Positions 33,089 to 41,923 of a DNA stretch of 64,000 bases are shown one piece after another. The stretch is from contig DHSM01000006.1 in assembly GCA_002408465.1 (NCBI GenBank), positions 62,001-126,000 of the forward strand, in the 5' to 3' direction. Source of the stretch: Firmicutes bacterium UBA5286. Its GTDB lineage: Bacteria; Bacillota; Proteinivoracia; UBA4975. A model generated the notes under the pieces. The model was not told the origin of the DNA, did not search any database, and saw only the letters and a program-made list of their open reading frames with translations. Position 1 is the first letter of the stretch. Each line of letters opens with the position of its first letter. A program made the translations under genes and the position numbers.

Positions 33089-34420
33089 TTACAAGGTGGC
33101 AAGGCTGTCAGCCAGCATTCTGCCGGCCAGTCTTGGCTGGCTGGCGGCCAGCAGCCCTGCAGCTGCCATTATATATTTGCTATCCAACATCAGTCTTGGG
33201 TTTTCCGGCAGCAGCCCTTCATTGCCGATTGCCAGTATGCCTCGGGGATCAAGGCTGTTGACCATGACACCACCCACGCCAATCATTGTCTGCATCCCCC
33301 GCAGGTCCTTACCGGTCAACACATCCACAAAGCCTGTGGGAGAATATATCCGCTCCACTGTGCCGGCGTGACGCGAAACTGAAATCCTCACGGCAGCCCG
33401 GGCCAAATTAGCTTCCAGTCCCTCCAAGCCAGGGCTGACCAGGCGGCCGGGGCTGGCGAGGATTTTTTCCAGCTCCTCCTGCCAAGGTTCCTCCTGGGGA
33501 GCCAGGGCGAGGATGCTTTCCAGCCCCGCCTGTTGCACCAGGCTGGACAGGCTGTAGCGCATGCCTATATCTGCCTCCACTGTGCGCATATCCCAGGGAG
33601 GCTCAAGGCCCTTGCGCATCATACCCGTTGGCACTTCCACCCCGCCATAGCTGTAAACGTCAGTGGTTGCGCCCCCAACATCCACCATCATCAGCTGGCC
33701 TGTTTCCCGGGCCAGCAGCATGCCGGCAGCAAGAACGGCCGCAGGGGTGGGGATTAGGGGAGCAGCCAATTGCCGGCTAAGAGTTTCCATGCCCTTGGCC
33801 CTGACAATATGGCGCAAAAATAAGTTCCGGATTGATTCCCTGGCTGGCTCAATGTCCAGCTTGTTCAGATCCGGCATGACATTGCCGGTAATTTCCACGC
33901 TGAATCCTGCTGCCTCCAACATTTCCGCCGCCTCATAGACGGCATTTCTGTTCCCCGCCAACACAACTGGCAGGGGACTTACATTTTCCGCCAAGGCCTG
34001 GGCGTTTTCCAGCAGGAACCTTTTGTTGCCCCCATCAGTTCCCCCCGCCAGCAGCAGGATATCGGGGCGGATACTTTCAATCTCCTTGACATCATCCCGA
34101 TTGAGATTATAGCCATAAACCCGCAGCACTTTGGCCCCGGCCCCCAGCACAGCCAGTCTGGCTGCCTGGCCCGTAAGATCCGGCACCAGCCCGCAGGCGA
34201 TCATTGCCAGTCCCCCGGCGGCGCTGCTGCAGGCATATATTTTATCTTCATTACTTCCCGCCTGGATTCGGATCTCCATCAGGGCGGCGTTAAATCCCTG
34301 CATAATGTCTGTGCTTACCGTCGTCGGCGCTGAAGCCCGGGCAACCACACTGCCTGTATCATCCACAGCTGTAAGCTTGGTCCAGGTGCTGCCAACATCA
34401 GCCAGCAAATACAATGCCAA
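33089..34420 (-). CDS. glmL: Glutamate mutase accessory protein GlmL/MutL
   Basis: Actin/ASKHA-fold ATPase of 443 residues, found with glutamate mutases and thought to reactivate or chaperone the B12 enzyme. N-terminal ADVGSTWTKLTAVD is the phosphate-1 motif, and LLAGGTDGG and VDVGGATTDVYS are further ATPase motifs. It begins with a TTG at 34420 immediately after the glmS stop. Confidence 0.93.
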   Translation of the reverse strand: MALYLLADVGSTWTKLTAVDDTGSVVARASAPTTVSTDIMQGFNAALMEIRIQAGSNEDKIYACSSAAGGLAMIACGLVPDLTGQAARLAVLGAGAKVLRVYGYNLNRDDVKEIESIRPDILLLAGGTDGGNKRFLLENAQALAENVSPLPVVLAGNRNAVYEAAEMLEAAGFSVEITGNVMPDLNKLDIEPARESIRNLFLRHIVRAKGMETLSRQLAAPLIPTPAAVLAAGMLLARETGQLMMVDVGGATTDVYSYGGVEVPTGMMRKGLEPPWDMRTVEADIGMRYSLSSLVQQAGLESILALAPQEEPWQEELEKILASPGRLVSPGLEGLEANLARAAVRISVSRHAGTVERIYSPTGFVDVLTGKDLRGMQTMIGVGGVMVNSLDPRGILAIGNEGLLPENPRLMLDSKYIMAAAGLLAASQPRLAGRMLADSLATL

Positions 34421-34831
34421 TTAGCTCACTCCCAAATCCTGTTTGAGCAGGGCAATCGCCTCATCGGGCATGGTCCCGGGGGGAAACACTCTGTCGAAGC
34501 CCATGGCCAGAAACTTGTCCCGGACAGGCTCCCATTTTTGTTTACCCACCACCAGGTTTCCGCCTACATAGAGAAGAATATCGCCGATTCCAGCTTCAAT
34601 GCACATCTCCCTTAAGCCCCGGCAGTCGATTTCACCGTGCCCGTACAGTGAAGAAACCAGGATTGCCCCGGCATCTGTTTCTATAGCAGCTTGCACAAAC
34701 TCTTTCTGGGTGGTAAGCACCCCCAGGTTGATTACCTTGAATCCCGCCTCGGTAAAGGCATACTCCAGAATTCGGTTCCCGATGGCATGGACGTCAGATC
34801 CGATAACTCCTAGCACAATTGTGGCCATCAC
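34421..34831 (-). CDS. glmS: Glutamate mutase subunit S (B12-binding)
   Basis: Cobalamin-binding subunit of 136 residues. The base-off B12 motif D-x-H-x-x-G is present as SDVHAIG near residue 13, with SSLYGHGE and GGNLVVGK completing the family pattern. The start is either the GTG at 34831 or the ATG at 34828; the ribosome site GGAG fits both. It lies 14 bases after murI, so the pathway genes appear to be transcribed with the racemase. This GlmS is unrelated to glucosamine-6-phosphate synthase of the same name. Confidence 0.94.
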   Translation of the reverse strand: MMATIVLGVIGSDVHAIGNRILEYAFTEAGFKVINLGVLTTQKEFVQAAIETDAGAILVSSLYGHGEIDCRGLREMCIEAGIGDILLYVGGNLVVGKQKWEPVRDKFLAMGFDRVFPPGTMPDEAIALLKQDLGVS

Positions 34832-34845
34832 TGAATGTCTCCTTC

Positions 34846-35646
34846 CTAGAACAATACTCTGTATGCCTTGATATCATACCCCAGCAGACGCCCGCCGATT
34901 TCCTCAAAATTTCTCGGCTCTCCGCTAACAAAGAACCGCTGCCATCCCCTTTTCTCAGCATTAAGCAATCCCTTTTCACTCAGAGTCTTCCTTGCCGCCA
35001 GCGCTGTATACTGAGCAGAGTTGACTAGGGCGGCCTGTTCACCCGTAACCGCCGCCAACACGTGTTCCATGAGGGGATAGTGGGTGCAGCCCAGGATTAA
35101 GGTGTCAATCCCCTGCTGCAGCAGCGGTTCCAGGTAGCTCTGGGCAATCTTGTATGCCTCAGGTGTATCAATAAGCTGGTTCTCCACCAGCAACACAAAG
35201 AGAGGGCAGGCCTTGTCAAAGACTTTTGCCCCCTTATCCATTGCCAGGATGGCATTGGGATAAGCCTTGCTTGCAATTGTAGCTTCGGTGCCGATGACGC
35301 CAATGCGCCGTGTCTGACTCTTGTCCAGGGCCGCCTGGGCCCCTGGCTCCAGCACCCCCAGCACGGGAAAAGAAAACCGGGCCTGGTAGTAACTGAGTCC
35401 TACCGCCGTAGCAGTGTTGCAAGCCACAATCATCAGCTTAATATCCTGGGTAGATGCCAGAAATTCTATTATTTCAGTGGCGTAACTGCGTACCTCTTCC
35501 GGTCCCTTGGGTCCATAGGGCATGCGGGCAGTATCGCCAAAATAAACAATATTCTCTCCAGGCAACAGCCGGTTGAACTCCCGGACCAAAGTCAGACCCC
35601 CGACTCCGGAATCGAGCAGGCCAATGGCTTTTTTCCTCTCTTCCAT
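34846..35646 (-). CDS. murI: Glutamate racemase
   Basis: Interconverts L- and D-glutamate, normally for peptidoglycan. The catalytic cysteines are in VACNTATA and LGCTHYPL, and the N-terminal LLDSGVGGLTLVRE is conserved, in about 266 residues. The ATG at 35646 follows GGAGG at the right spacing; the reading to 35691 is unlikely. It heads a run into glmS, which is unusual and could also let the cell ferment D-glutamate. Confidence 0.94.
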   Translation of the reverse strand: MEERKKAIGLLDSGVGGLTLVREFNRLLPGENIVYFGDTARMPYGPKGPEEVRSYATEIIEFLASTQDIKLMIVACNTATAVGLSYYQARFSFPVLGVLEPGAQAALDKSQTRRIGVIGTEATIASKAYPNAILAMDKGAKVFDKACPLFVLLVENQLIDTPEAYKIAQSYLEPLLQQGIDTLILGCTHYPLMEHVLAAVTGEQAALVNSAQYTALAARKTLSEKGLLNAEKRGWQRFFVSGEPRNFEEIGGRLLGYDIKAYRVLF

Positions 35647-35808
35647 ATGTATGACCTCCATAACCATTATTGGACCTATGGACAGTACCAATATAGCATA
35701 ATTTTCTTCATTATTCTATAGGATTTCCGGCAGAGAAAAAAAAATTTATTCTAACCTCCCGGAAACAATAAAGTAGGGACATGCGAGGCAAGAAGCTGCA
35801 AAAACAGC

Positions 35809-35837
35809 AAATAACACAGGCGCAGCCTGTGTTATTT
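35809..35837. terminator. Terminator after the UPF0316 gene
   Basis: Perfect 12-bp stem AAATAACACAGG / CCTGTGTTATTT with a five-base loop. The gene's stop codon lies in the stem. Confidence 0.75.
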
Positions 35838-36356
35838 TGACTTATTGCGCTGATAATACCCGCCCATGGTCTTGCGGGCGTCCATTACAATGGTAAATGA
35901 ATTGCTGTCATGTTCATTGACCAGTTCCATCAGCTTGGGCATCTGCTTGCGCTCCATGATGACGGTCAAAATCTCCTTAGCGCCGTCTTTACCCCAGCCT
36001 TCGATTACAGTGACCCCAAAGCCGTTTTCCCGCAGCAGATTGATCAGGCTGTCGCTGTTTGAACCCACAACCACTTCTGCCCCCACATAACCCAGGGCCA
36101 TTCTCTCCTCTAAAGCGATGCCAAGGATATTGCCGCAGGCAAAGCCCAGAGCGTAAATCAGCAAATATTCCCACCTGTCCAATTGGTTGACAACTCTGCC
36201 CAGGGCGAGCACATAGATGATCACTTCAAAAAAACCAATAAACGCTGAAGGCAGCCGCCGTCCCTTGACCAACATCAACATCCGCAGTGTCCCCAGGGAT
36301 ACGTCAGCCACTCTGGCGAAAAAAATAAATAACCCGGTTAAGACTATATCAGTCAT
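35832..36356 (-). CDS. UPF0316/DUF2179 membrane protein
   Basis: A 174-residue protein with three hydrophobic segments (ending near residue 85) and a C-terminal soluble DUF2179 domain of beta-alpha form (residues about 90-165), as in the YebE/UPF0316 family of Firmicutes. Its function is unknown. The ATG at 36356 has AAGGAGG upstream. It lies between the MarR-like gene and murI. Confidence 0.88.
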   Translation of the reverse strand: MTDIVLTGLFIFFARVADVSLGTLRMLMLVKGRRLPSAFIGFFEVIIYVLALGRVVNQLDRWEYLLIYALGFACGNILGIALEERMALGYVGAEVVVGSNSDSLINLLRENGFGVTVIEGWGKDGAKEILTVIMERKQMPKLMELVNEHDSNSFTIVMDARKTMGGYYQRNKSK

Positions 36357-36464
36357 TCCAAATCCTCCTTCAATCAAGCTTCCACTCTTATTGTATTCAA
36401 CTTTTTCCTTATATACCAGGCATAGTCGAAAATCATCCGACTTAGAATGCTCATCCCGGTGCAA

Positions 36465-36506
36465 CAATTATTCCGCAGCTGTTTGCAAGAGGCTGCGGAA
36501 TAATTG
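36465..36506. repeat. Perfect 15-bp inverted repeat between marR-like and UPF0316 genes
   Basis: CAATTATTCCGCAGC (36465-36479) and its exact complement (36492-36506) flank a 12-base loop just past the stop of the MarR-like gene. Neither strand has a good T run, so it may be a terminator without the usual tail or a protein-binding site. Confidence 0.6.
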
Positions 36507-36512
36507 TTTGTA

Positions 36513-36971
36513 TTAGTCCTGTTTTTTACAAGCCGGCTTCATTAATACATACAAAGATTCCAGTGATTTTTTTAAGGCCTCAATATCCTCAGGAGACAAA
36601 TGTCTCAAGATTTCATCGAGATAGCGCTTGCGGTTCTCCATCACTTCTCGAATCATCTGATGCCCCTTTTCCAGCATGTGCAGTCTGACAACCCTGCGAT
36701 CGCTGCTGTCCCGCTCCCGCAAAACCAGCCCGTCCCGTTCCATTCTGTCAATGAGATCAGTGGCTGTGCTGCTGGCAAGATACAATTTGTTGCCTAAATC
36801 GCCAATGGTCATATCCCCGCTGTCTCTTAACACCAGCAGGGCGTTAAACTGAGGGATTGTAATGTCAAATTCACTAAGTATATCTCTGCCCCGACACTTG
36901 ATGACAAAACTGACCCGCCGAATTAATTTGTCAATCTCCGCGACGTAGGGATCATAAGTGACTGTTTCCAT
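36513..36971 (-). CDS. MarR family transcriptional regulator
   Basis: Winged-helix regulator of 152 residues with the MarR DNA-binding segment LGNKLYLASSTATDLIDRMERDGLVLRE and wing SSDRRVVRL. The ATG at 36971 follows GGAGG. In Bacillus a MarR-like gene (ysmB) lies next to racE and gerM, so this one probably belongs to the same conserved block. The ligand is unknown. Confidence 0.9.
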   Translation of the reverse strand: METVTYDPYVAEIDKLIRRVSFVIKCRGRDILSEFDITIPQFNALLVLRDSGDMTIGDLGNKLYLASSTATDLIDRMERDGLVLRERDSSDRRVVRLHMLEKGHQMIREVMENRKRYLDEILRHLSPEDIEALKKSLESLYVLMKPACKKQD

Positions 36972-37096
36972 TCCGCACCTCCAGAAAATATTTCGACAAT
37001 CGAAAATACTCTTACCCAAAGGATATCACAGATTTACATTCAGTCAAGAAAGTACCAAAATACGGTCCCGTTGCTTAATTATACCAAGGGGCCCTG

Positions 37097-38098
37097 TCAG
37101 GAATCACCTTCGGCAAAAGCATTTAGTACAGCCTGTGCAGTTTCAGCCACCATTCCCTGACCCTGGGCTAGTTTCTCCAGGACATCTCTGCATTCTCTGC
37201 TGCCTGCTGCCGCCAGGACGAGATTGCGTCTGAGGACATTGCTGCCCCGCCAGAGGGCGGCAGTATTTTTGAAAAAGGCTTTCAACTCCGCTGCCGACAT
37301 GGTGAGAAGATTATGCAAATCTGGCCAGGCTGCTTCAGCATCCCCAGGGATGTTGTGGGGACAGGCAAGCTGGCAAAAATCACAGCCGTAGATTAGCCGG
37401 TGCCGGCTGAGGATGGCACACTGTTCGGGGGAAAGGTTTTTATCAGTAAGCCAGTAGGCCATACAGCGGGTATGGTTATAGTCGTTGGCTCCCCGGTAAG
37501 CCTTAGTGGGACAGGCCCGCAGACAAAGGTCACAGTCCCCGCACTGGCTGGCCAAGGGCAGGTCGGGGGACAGCTCCAGATTGGTTACTAACAGGCCCAG
37601 CCAGACAAAAGAACCAACCCCGGGAACAATGATAAAGTTGTTCTTCCCCTGCCAGCCCACTCCCGCCCGTAAAGCATACAGGCGTTCACAGCCTGGGCCG
37701 CTGTCAACCTGGACTGTATACTTAGTTCCCGGATGCAGCCGGAGAATATATTCCCCCAACCGGACAAGCTTGTCAGTAACAAACTGATGATAGTCCGGTT
37801 CCCCGGCAAAAGGCGACACATACCCCTGGCCCTTAGCGGGAGAAGAGCAGCTGCGGGAATAGCGGGAATAATAGGGAACAGCCCCCGCCAACACTGAACG
37901 GGCCCCTTGCAGCCAAGACTGGGGGGAACATCTGTATTCAGGTTCCCAGGGAACATAAGGGGGACGGTGACTGCTGGACAAGCGCCTGAGCATTTCTACA
38001 TCCCGAGCCGCAGGGGCAATTCCCAGTGAGCAAAACCCCAGTCTTACCGCCTCGGCCTTAATCAGTTGGGGAGTATCAGGCTGGCAATTGTTTGAGAT
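37097..38098 (-). CDS. queG: Epoxyqueuosine reductase QueG, with a non-standard start
   Basis: Cobalamin-dependent iron-sulfur enzyme for the last step of queuosine tRNA modification. Two [4Fe-4S] motifs are present, CGDCDLCLRACPTKA and GCDFCQLACP. The first standard start codon is the ATG at 37993, but homologous sequence clearly continues upstream in frame (LIKAEAVRLGFCSLGIAPAA), matching the usual QueG N-terminus. The open frame extends to a stop just before an AAGGAG ribosome site. The only candidate starts there are an ATC at 38098 or a CTG. The extended reading is about 333 residues, the family's normal size, and overlaps the MCP-like gene by 23 bases. Confidence 0.85.
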   Translation of the reverse strand: MSNNCQPDTPQLIKAEAVRLGFCSLGIAPAARDVEMLRRLSSSHRPPYVPWEPEYRCSPQSWLQGARSVLAGAVPYYSRYSRSCSSPAKGQGYVSPFAGEPDYHQFVTDKLVRLGEYILRLHPGTKYTVQVDSGPGCERLYALRAGVGWQGKNNFIIVPGVGSFVWLGLLVTNLELSPDLPLASQCGDCDLCLRACPTKAYRGANDYNHTRCMAYWLTDKNLSPEQCAILSRHRLIYGCDFCQLACPHNIPGDAEAAWPDLHNLLTMSAAELKAFFKNTAALWRGSNVLRRNLVLAAAGSRECRDVLEKLAQGQGMVAETAQAVLNAFAEGDS

Positions 38099-38840
38099 GT
38101 TGCCCCAACTCCTTTAATGCTTGCAGCATGGCAGAAATCTCGGAAGTGGTCTGCTGCTGCATATCGGATAAATCGTTGACAGAACTTGTCCTGAGGGCAA
38201 ATTCATCCGAACGTTGCTTAATGCCGGTAAGGATTTTTCCGATATCCAAAATCGACTGAGCGCTGTCATCGGCGAGAGTCTTAATCTCCTCTGCCACAAC
38301 GGCAAAGCCCCGGCCCTGTTCACCGACCCGGGCAGCCTCAATTGCCGAATTGAGACCAATGATTTTACTGCGTTTGGCGATTCGCGTAATGGAATCAAGG
38401 ATTCTGCCAGTGCGTTCCAGGTCGCCTAAAATGCCTGCAGAAGCTTCGTTTAATTGCCCCCCCACCTGGGTCAATTTCTGGGAATAGATATTTAAAAGGT
38501 CAATCTGCTTAAGAATTTTATCAATGCTGGCACTGAGCTGAGCAGAGGCGGCCAAAAAAGCGGAATTCGCTTCTGAGCCGGAGTAGCCCCTTCCGGCCCC
38601 CAGCAAATAAAAAACCGCATCCACTGGCACCACCATGGACTGTTGGTCCCGCAGGTCGCCGATACAGTCGATGACCATGCTGGCCGGATTAACTGCCATA
38701 GCTGCTGCATAATCATCATAAACCGGAAAGGGAAACGTCCCCTCCAATTCCGGTCCCGCGGCCCAAAGGACCTGGGCATCCAGCTCGCGACACAAACTTG
38801 CCACCTGCCCGGGGTCATCAGCGTAAATTCCGATTCTCAT
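38076..38840 (-). CDS. Short soluble methyl-accepting chemotaxis-like protein
   Basis: A 254-residue protein with no membrane segment. Residues 1-95 look like a small alpha/beta sensor-like domain (GIYADDPGQVASLC, MVIDCIGDL). The C-terminal part is a shortened MCP signalling hairpin whose tip, KIIGLNSAIEAARVGEQGRGFAVVAEEI, is well conserved. It may be a cytoplasmic sensor or CheA-coupled signal protein. It overlaps queG; no chemotaxis genes are in the window. Confidence 0.8.
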   Translation of the reverse strand: MRIGIYADDPGQVASLCRELDAQVLWAAGPELEGTFPFPVYDDYAAAMAVNPASMVIDCIGDLRDQQSMVVPVDAVFYLLGAGRGYSGSEANSAFLAASAQLSASIDKILKQIDLLNIYSQKLTQVGGQLNEASAGILGDLERTGRILDSITRIAKRSKIIGLNSAIEAARVGEQGRGFAVVAEEIKTLADDSAQSILDIGKILTGIKQRSDEFALRTSSVNDLSDMQQQTTSEISAMLQALKELGQHLKQLPA

Positions 38841-38877
38841 AAAGCCCCTCCCTTTCCCTCGCTTTTATAGTAATTGC

Positions 38878-40239
38878 TTAATCTCTTCCCGGCCGGCCCA
38901 GTTTGGCGATGGCTTCGCCATAAATCTCTGCCAATTTGACCAGGTGAGAAACAGAAATATATTCATCCGGCTGATGGGCCAGTTCAGTCTGACCGGGAAA
39001 GACCGGGCCAAACGCCACAGCATTGTCCAAGGCCCTGGCATAAGTGCCGCCGCCGATAGAGATAAGCTTGGCTTCTTCGCCGGTATGCTTCTCATATACC
39101 CGCTGCAGAATCTGAATGAGCTGGGAATCCCCATCTACATGCAGGGGCCCCTTGCCGCCGTGGGACAGCAGGGTGACGTCAGCAGACAAGCCGGCAGTGA
39201 GGCGGTCAAGAATTTGCTCCTGGGTAAAGCTGACGGGGTAGCGGATGTCCACCAACACTTTCACCCTGTTATCTTCTAAAGATATTACCCCCGTATTGGC
39301 AGTCAGGGGTCCGAAGGCGTCCTTTACTTCAATATTCAAGCCGCGGCCATCATGGCTGAAACCGATATGCTCATAGAGAAAGTTAATGATGCCCTGCTCA
39401 AATCCCAGATGGTGGAGCATGGCCAAGGCATAGCTGATGGCGTTGACACCGGTCTCGGGCATGCTGCCGTGGGCAGATACCCCTTTGAAGACCATGGTAA
39501 TCCCCGACTCATCCCGTTCCAAATCCATCTTGGCGCCAATTTTAGTTGCCGTCTTAACCAGCAGTCCCTCATCTTCAATGCCTCTCAGTTTGACCCGGCA
39601 ACGGTCGGGAACCATATTCGGCCGGTTGCCTCCTTGAATATCCACCAGTTCTATGCCCTTAGGACATTGAAGGGCGCCGGACAGCTCAACCATGAGAATT
39701 CCCTTTTCACTGCTAATTACGGGGAATTCCGCATCAGGGGTAAAGCCAATCTCCGGCTTGCCGGCTATGGGCAAATAATGATGCATGCAATCCCAGCCAC
39801 TTTCCTCATCGCAGCCAAGAATTATGCGGATGCGGCGCTGGGGCTGCCAGCCGGAATCCTTCAATGCGGCCAGCCCATACAGCACTGCCATTGCCGGACC
39901 CTTATCGTCAATAGTGCCCCGCCCATATAGTTTGCCATCGATAATTTCTCCGCCAAAGGGATCCATACTCCAGCCTTCGCCAGCGGGAACAACATCCAGG
40001 TGGCACAAGACCCCTAAGGTTTCAGGACCTTCGCCAAACTCAATATGGCCGGCATAGCCGGAAAAATTCTCTGTTTTAAATCCCAGCTCTCTTCCCTTGG
40101 CCAGGGCATACTCCAGCGCTCGGGCGATTCCCTCGCCAAAGGGCTTGCCTTCTCCAGCAGAAGCATCCTTGACACTGGCAATGCGCACTATTTCCTGGGT
40201 AGCCTGAATAAGCTCATCCCGATTGCCGATAATCATCAT
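38878..40239 (-). CDS. pepV: M20 family dipeptidase (PepV-like)
   Basis: Zinc-dependent dipeptidase of 453 residues. The metal and catalytic segments are HLDVVPAGEGW, GRGTIDDKGP and LGCDEESGWDC, with a C-terminal histidine in GGTYARA..NAVAFGP. PepV enzymes cleave dipeptides after peptide uptake. It is a separate gene between the MCP-like gene and plsY. Confidence 0.93.
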   Translation of the reverse strand: MMIIGNRDELIQATQEIVRIASVKDASAGEGKPFGEGIARALEYALAKGRELGFKTENFSGYAGHIEFGEGPETLGVLCHLDVVPAGEGWSMDPFGGEIIDGKLYGRGTIDDKGPAMAVLYGLAALKDSGWQPQRRIRIILGCDEESGWDCMHHYLPIAGKPEIGFTPDAEFPVISSEKGILMVELSGALQCPKGIELVDIQGGNRPNMVPDRCRVKLRGIEDEGLLVKTATKIGAKMDLERDESGITMVFKGVSAHGSMPETGVNAISYALAMLHHLGFEQGIINFLYEHIGFSHDGRGLNIEVKDAFGPLTANTGVISLEDNRVKVLVDIRYPVSFTQEQILDRLTAGLSADVTLLSHGGKGPLHVDGDSQLIQILQRVYEKHTGEEAKLISIGGGTYARALDNAVAFGPVFPGQTELAHQPDEYISVSHLVKLAEIYGEAIAKLGRPGRD

Positions 40240-40262
40240 TACACCTCCAAAAGAATTCCGAA

Positions 40263-40847
40263 TTATTTATCCCCAAATCTGCGCTCGGTACCTGCCCGCA
40301 GCGCTTTTATATTGACCTTATGCCTGTACATGCCAATGAGGAGCAGCAAGACCCCCAGCCCCTTAAACCAAAGGCTGGCATCTGTGACCAGGAGCAAAAT
40401 GGCCATGGTCATAACAAAATTCAACGACCCCAGGGAGACATACTTAGTCACGAGCACGATAAAAACTGCCGACAACAGGGCGAGGCCAGTTAATTCCGGA
40501 AAAAGGAAAAGGTAAGCACCTATGGAAACGGCGATGCCTTTGCCCCCCCTAAATCCAACATACACCGACCAGTTGTGGCCAACCACAGCAGCCAGCACAG
40601 CGCAAAACAGGCCTGCTTCCGTTCCCAGCAAAGTCCGAGTGAGAATTAACGCCAACAAGACCTTGCCGGCATCCATCAAAGCCACAATTATGCCTAAACG
40701 GGCGCCCAACACACGGTATGCGTTGGTGCCGCCGATGTTGCCGCTGCCTTCGCTGGTAATATCTTTGCCCTTAATCTGCCCAATAATATAGGCGGATGGA
40801 ATTGCCCCGAGCAGGTAGCTGTAAACAATCACAAACGCATAATGCAT
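40263..40847 (-). CDS. plsY: Glycerol-3-phosphate acyltransferase PlsY
   Basis: Membrane acyltransferase of 194 residues that uses acyl-phosphate to make lysophosphatidate. Conserved motifs are EGSGNIGGTNAYRVLG, GHNWSVYVGFRGGKG and a later short loop, among about five to seven transmembrane segments. The ATG at 40847 follows GGAGG. Confidence 0.95.
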   Translation of the reverse strand: MHYAFVIVYSYLLGAIPSAYIIGQIKGKDITSEGSGNIGGTNAYRVLGARLGIIVALMDAGKVLLALILTRTLLGTEAGLFCAVLAAVVGHNWSVYVGFRGGKGIAVSIGAYLFLFPELTGLALLSAVFIVLVTKYVSLGSLNFVMTMAILLLVTDASLWFKGLGVLLLLIGMYRHKVNIKALRAGTERRFGDK

Positions 40848-40887
40848 CTGATCTCCTCCAATAGGATGTCTGGCTGTTGACGCAATT

Positions 40888-41586
40888 CTACTCCCTGGCG
40901 GCCACGTAATAATAAAGCTTGCTGAATTCACGGTAACCCAGGGGTTCCAAGGCGACAAACAAGTCCTCGCTGTCTGCCCGCACTACCACCGGACTGCCCC
41001 GAGCCAGAAGGACAGCGGTAACAGCGCCCCAGGCCTGTTCCGTCCAGAAGCTCTCTTCTTTTACCGGCGCCCACTTTATTATTTCCTGCCAGGGAGGCAC
41101 CACCTGCTGGCTGGAACAAGCAGCCACTTGGCCTCCGTCAGAATCAAGGACTTCATAGTCCCATCCTCCCACTGTATTAGGATCGGGGGCAGAGTTGACC
41201 GAAACCTCAAACCTCTTTTTCCAGGTTCGAGTCAAGTTGCGAACACAGAGGCAGGACTGGGTAAGTATGCCTCCAGGAAACCAGCGCTGCAGCATATCCA
41301 GGGTATGGGGGCTGGTAGAATAAAAGCGATAGAAATCAGGCTCGGGCAGTTGCGCCAGCAGCGTCTCCAACAGCATTTCGTTTTCCAGTCTAAGCCAAAT
41401 GCACTGGCGATGGACTGCCAGCAGTCCTGCCGTCCAAGGGAAAGAGCCCAGTCCATATACTGCGCTGGCGGGAGTCTCAAGACATGATTCCAGCACCCAG
41501 AGCAGCTCATAATTATCTAATGGCGCCTCGGTCAGGCGGTCATGAAGTTCCCTGATCTGCGCCCTGCTAAGCCTTTCTGCCTGCAC
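40888..41586 (-). CDS. Hypothetical protein, GNAT acetyltransferase-like C-terminus
   Basis: A 232-residue soluble protein. The C-terminal half (about 140-230) has the strand and helix order of GNAT acetyltransferases, including a final LEPLGYREFSKLYYYV strand, but no clear acetyl-CoA pyrophosphate loop, so activity is doubtful. It diverges from the spore coat genes. I do not recognise the N-terminal half. Confidence 0.55.
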   Translation of the reverse strand: MQAERLSRAQIRELHDRLTEAPLDNYELLWVLESCLETPASAVYGLGSFPWTAGLLAVHRQCIWLRLENEMLLETLLAQLPEPDFYRFYSTSPHTLDMLQRWFPGGILTQSCLCVRNLTRTWKKRFEVSVNSAPDPNTVGGWDYEVLDSDGGQVAACSSQQVVPPWQEIIKWAPVKEESFWTEQAWGAVTAVLLARGSPVVVRADSEDLFVALEPLGYREFSKLYYYVAARE

Positions 41587-41705
41587 AGACTCACCTCTTT
41601 TGCAAATTCAGTATACCACACAAGAAAGGATTGACCAGATAGTATATTTTTTCCCTGCTGGCGCCAAGCTAGAAAAGGAACAAATACGAAAAAGGAGGCA
41701 CATAC

Positions 41706-41915
41706 ATGCAGGGCAACATGTCCCATAAGGAATTGCACTATTTGGAGGACTGCCTCAAGGCAGAGCAACTGGCCATCCATAAGTGCAACTTCTTTGGTTC
41801 AGAATCCCAGGACCGGGAAGTCTCAGAAATATGTATGAATATGTCTAACAGGCATCAACAGCATTATAACACACTGCTGCAGCATTTACAGAACCGCAAC
41901 AGGGGAATTCAATAG
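41706..41915 (+). CDS. Small CotF-like spore coat protein
   Basis: A 69-residue helical protein resembling the small CotF-like coat proteins of Clostridia, with a LEDCLKAEQLAIHKC helix and a RHQQHYNTLLQHL helix. The ATG has AAGGAGG upstream. It is followed after 8 bases by a second coat-like gene. Both are on the plus strand, against the direction of their neighbours. Confidence 0.75.
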   Translation: MQGNMSHKELHYLEDCLKAEQLAIHKCNFFGSESQDREVSEICMNMSNRHQQHYNTLLQHLQNRNRGIQ

Positions 41916-41923
41916 GAGGGAAA

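Noticed and set aside
35647..35831. Cobalamin riboswitch in front of the B12-dependent glutamate mutase genes
   Set aside because: The gap before murI is short and occupied by a terminator hairpin; I saw no B12-box-like sequence. The gap before glmS is only 14 bases.
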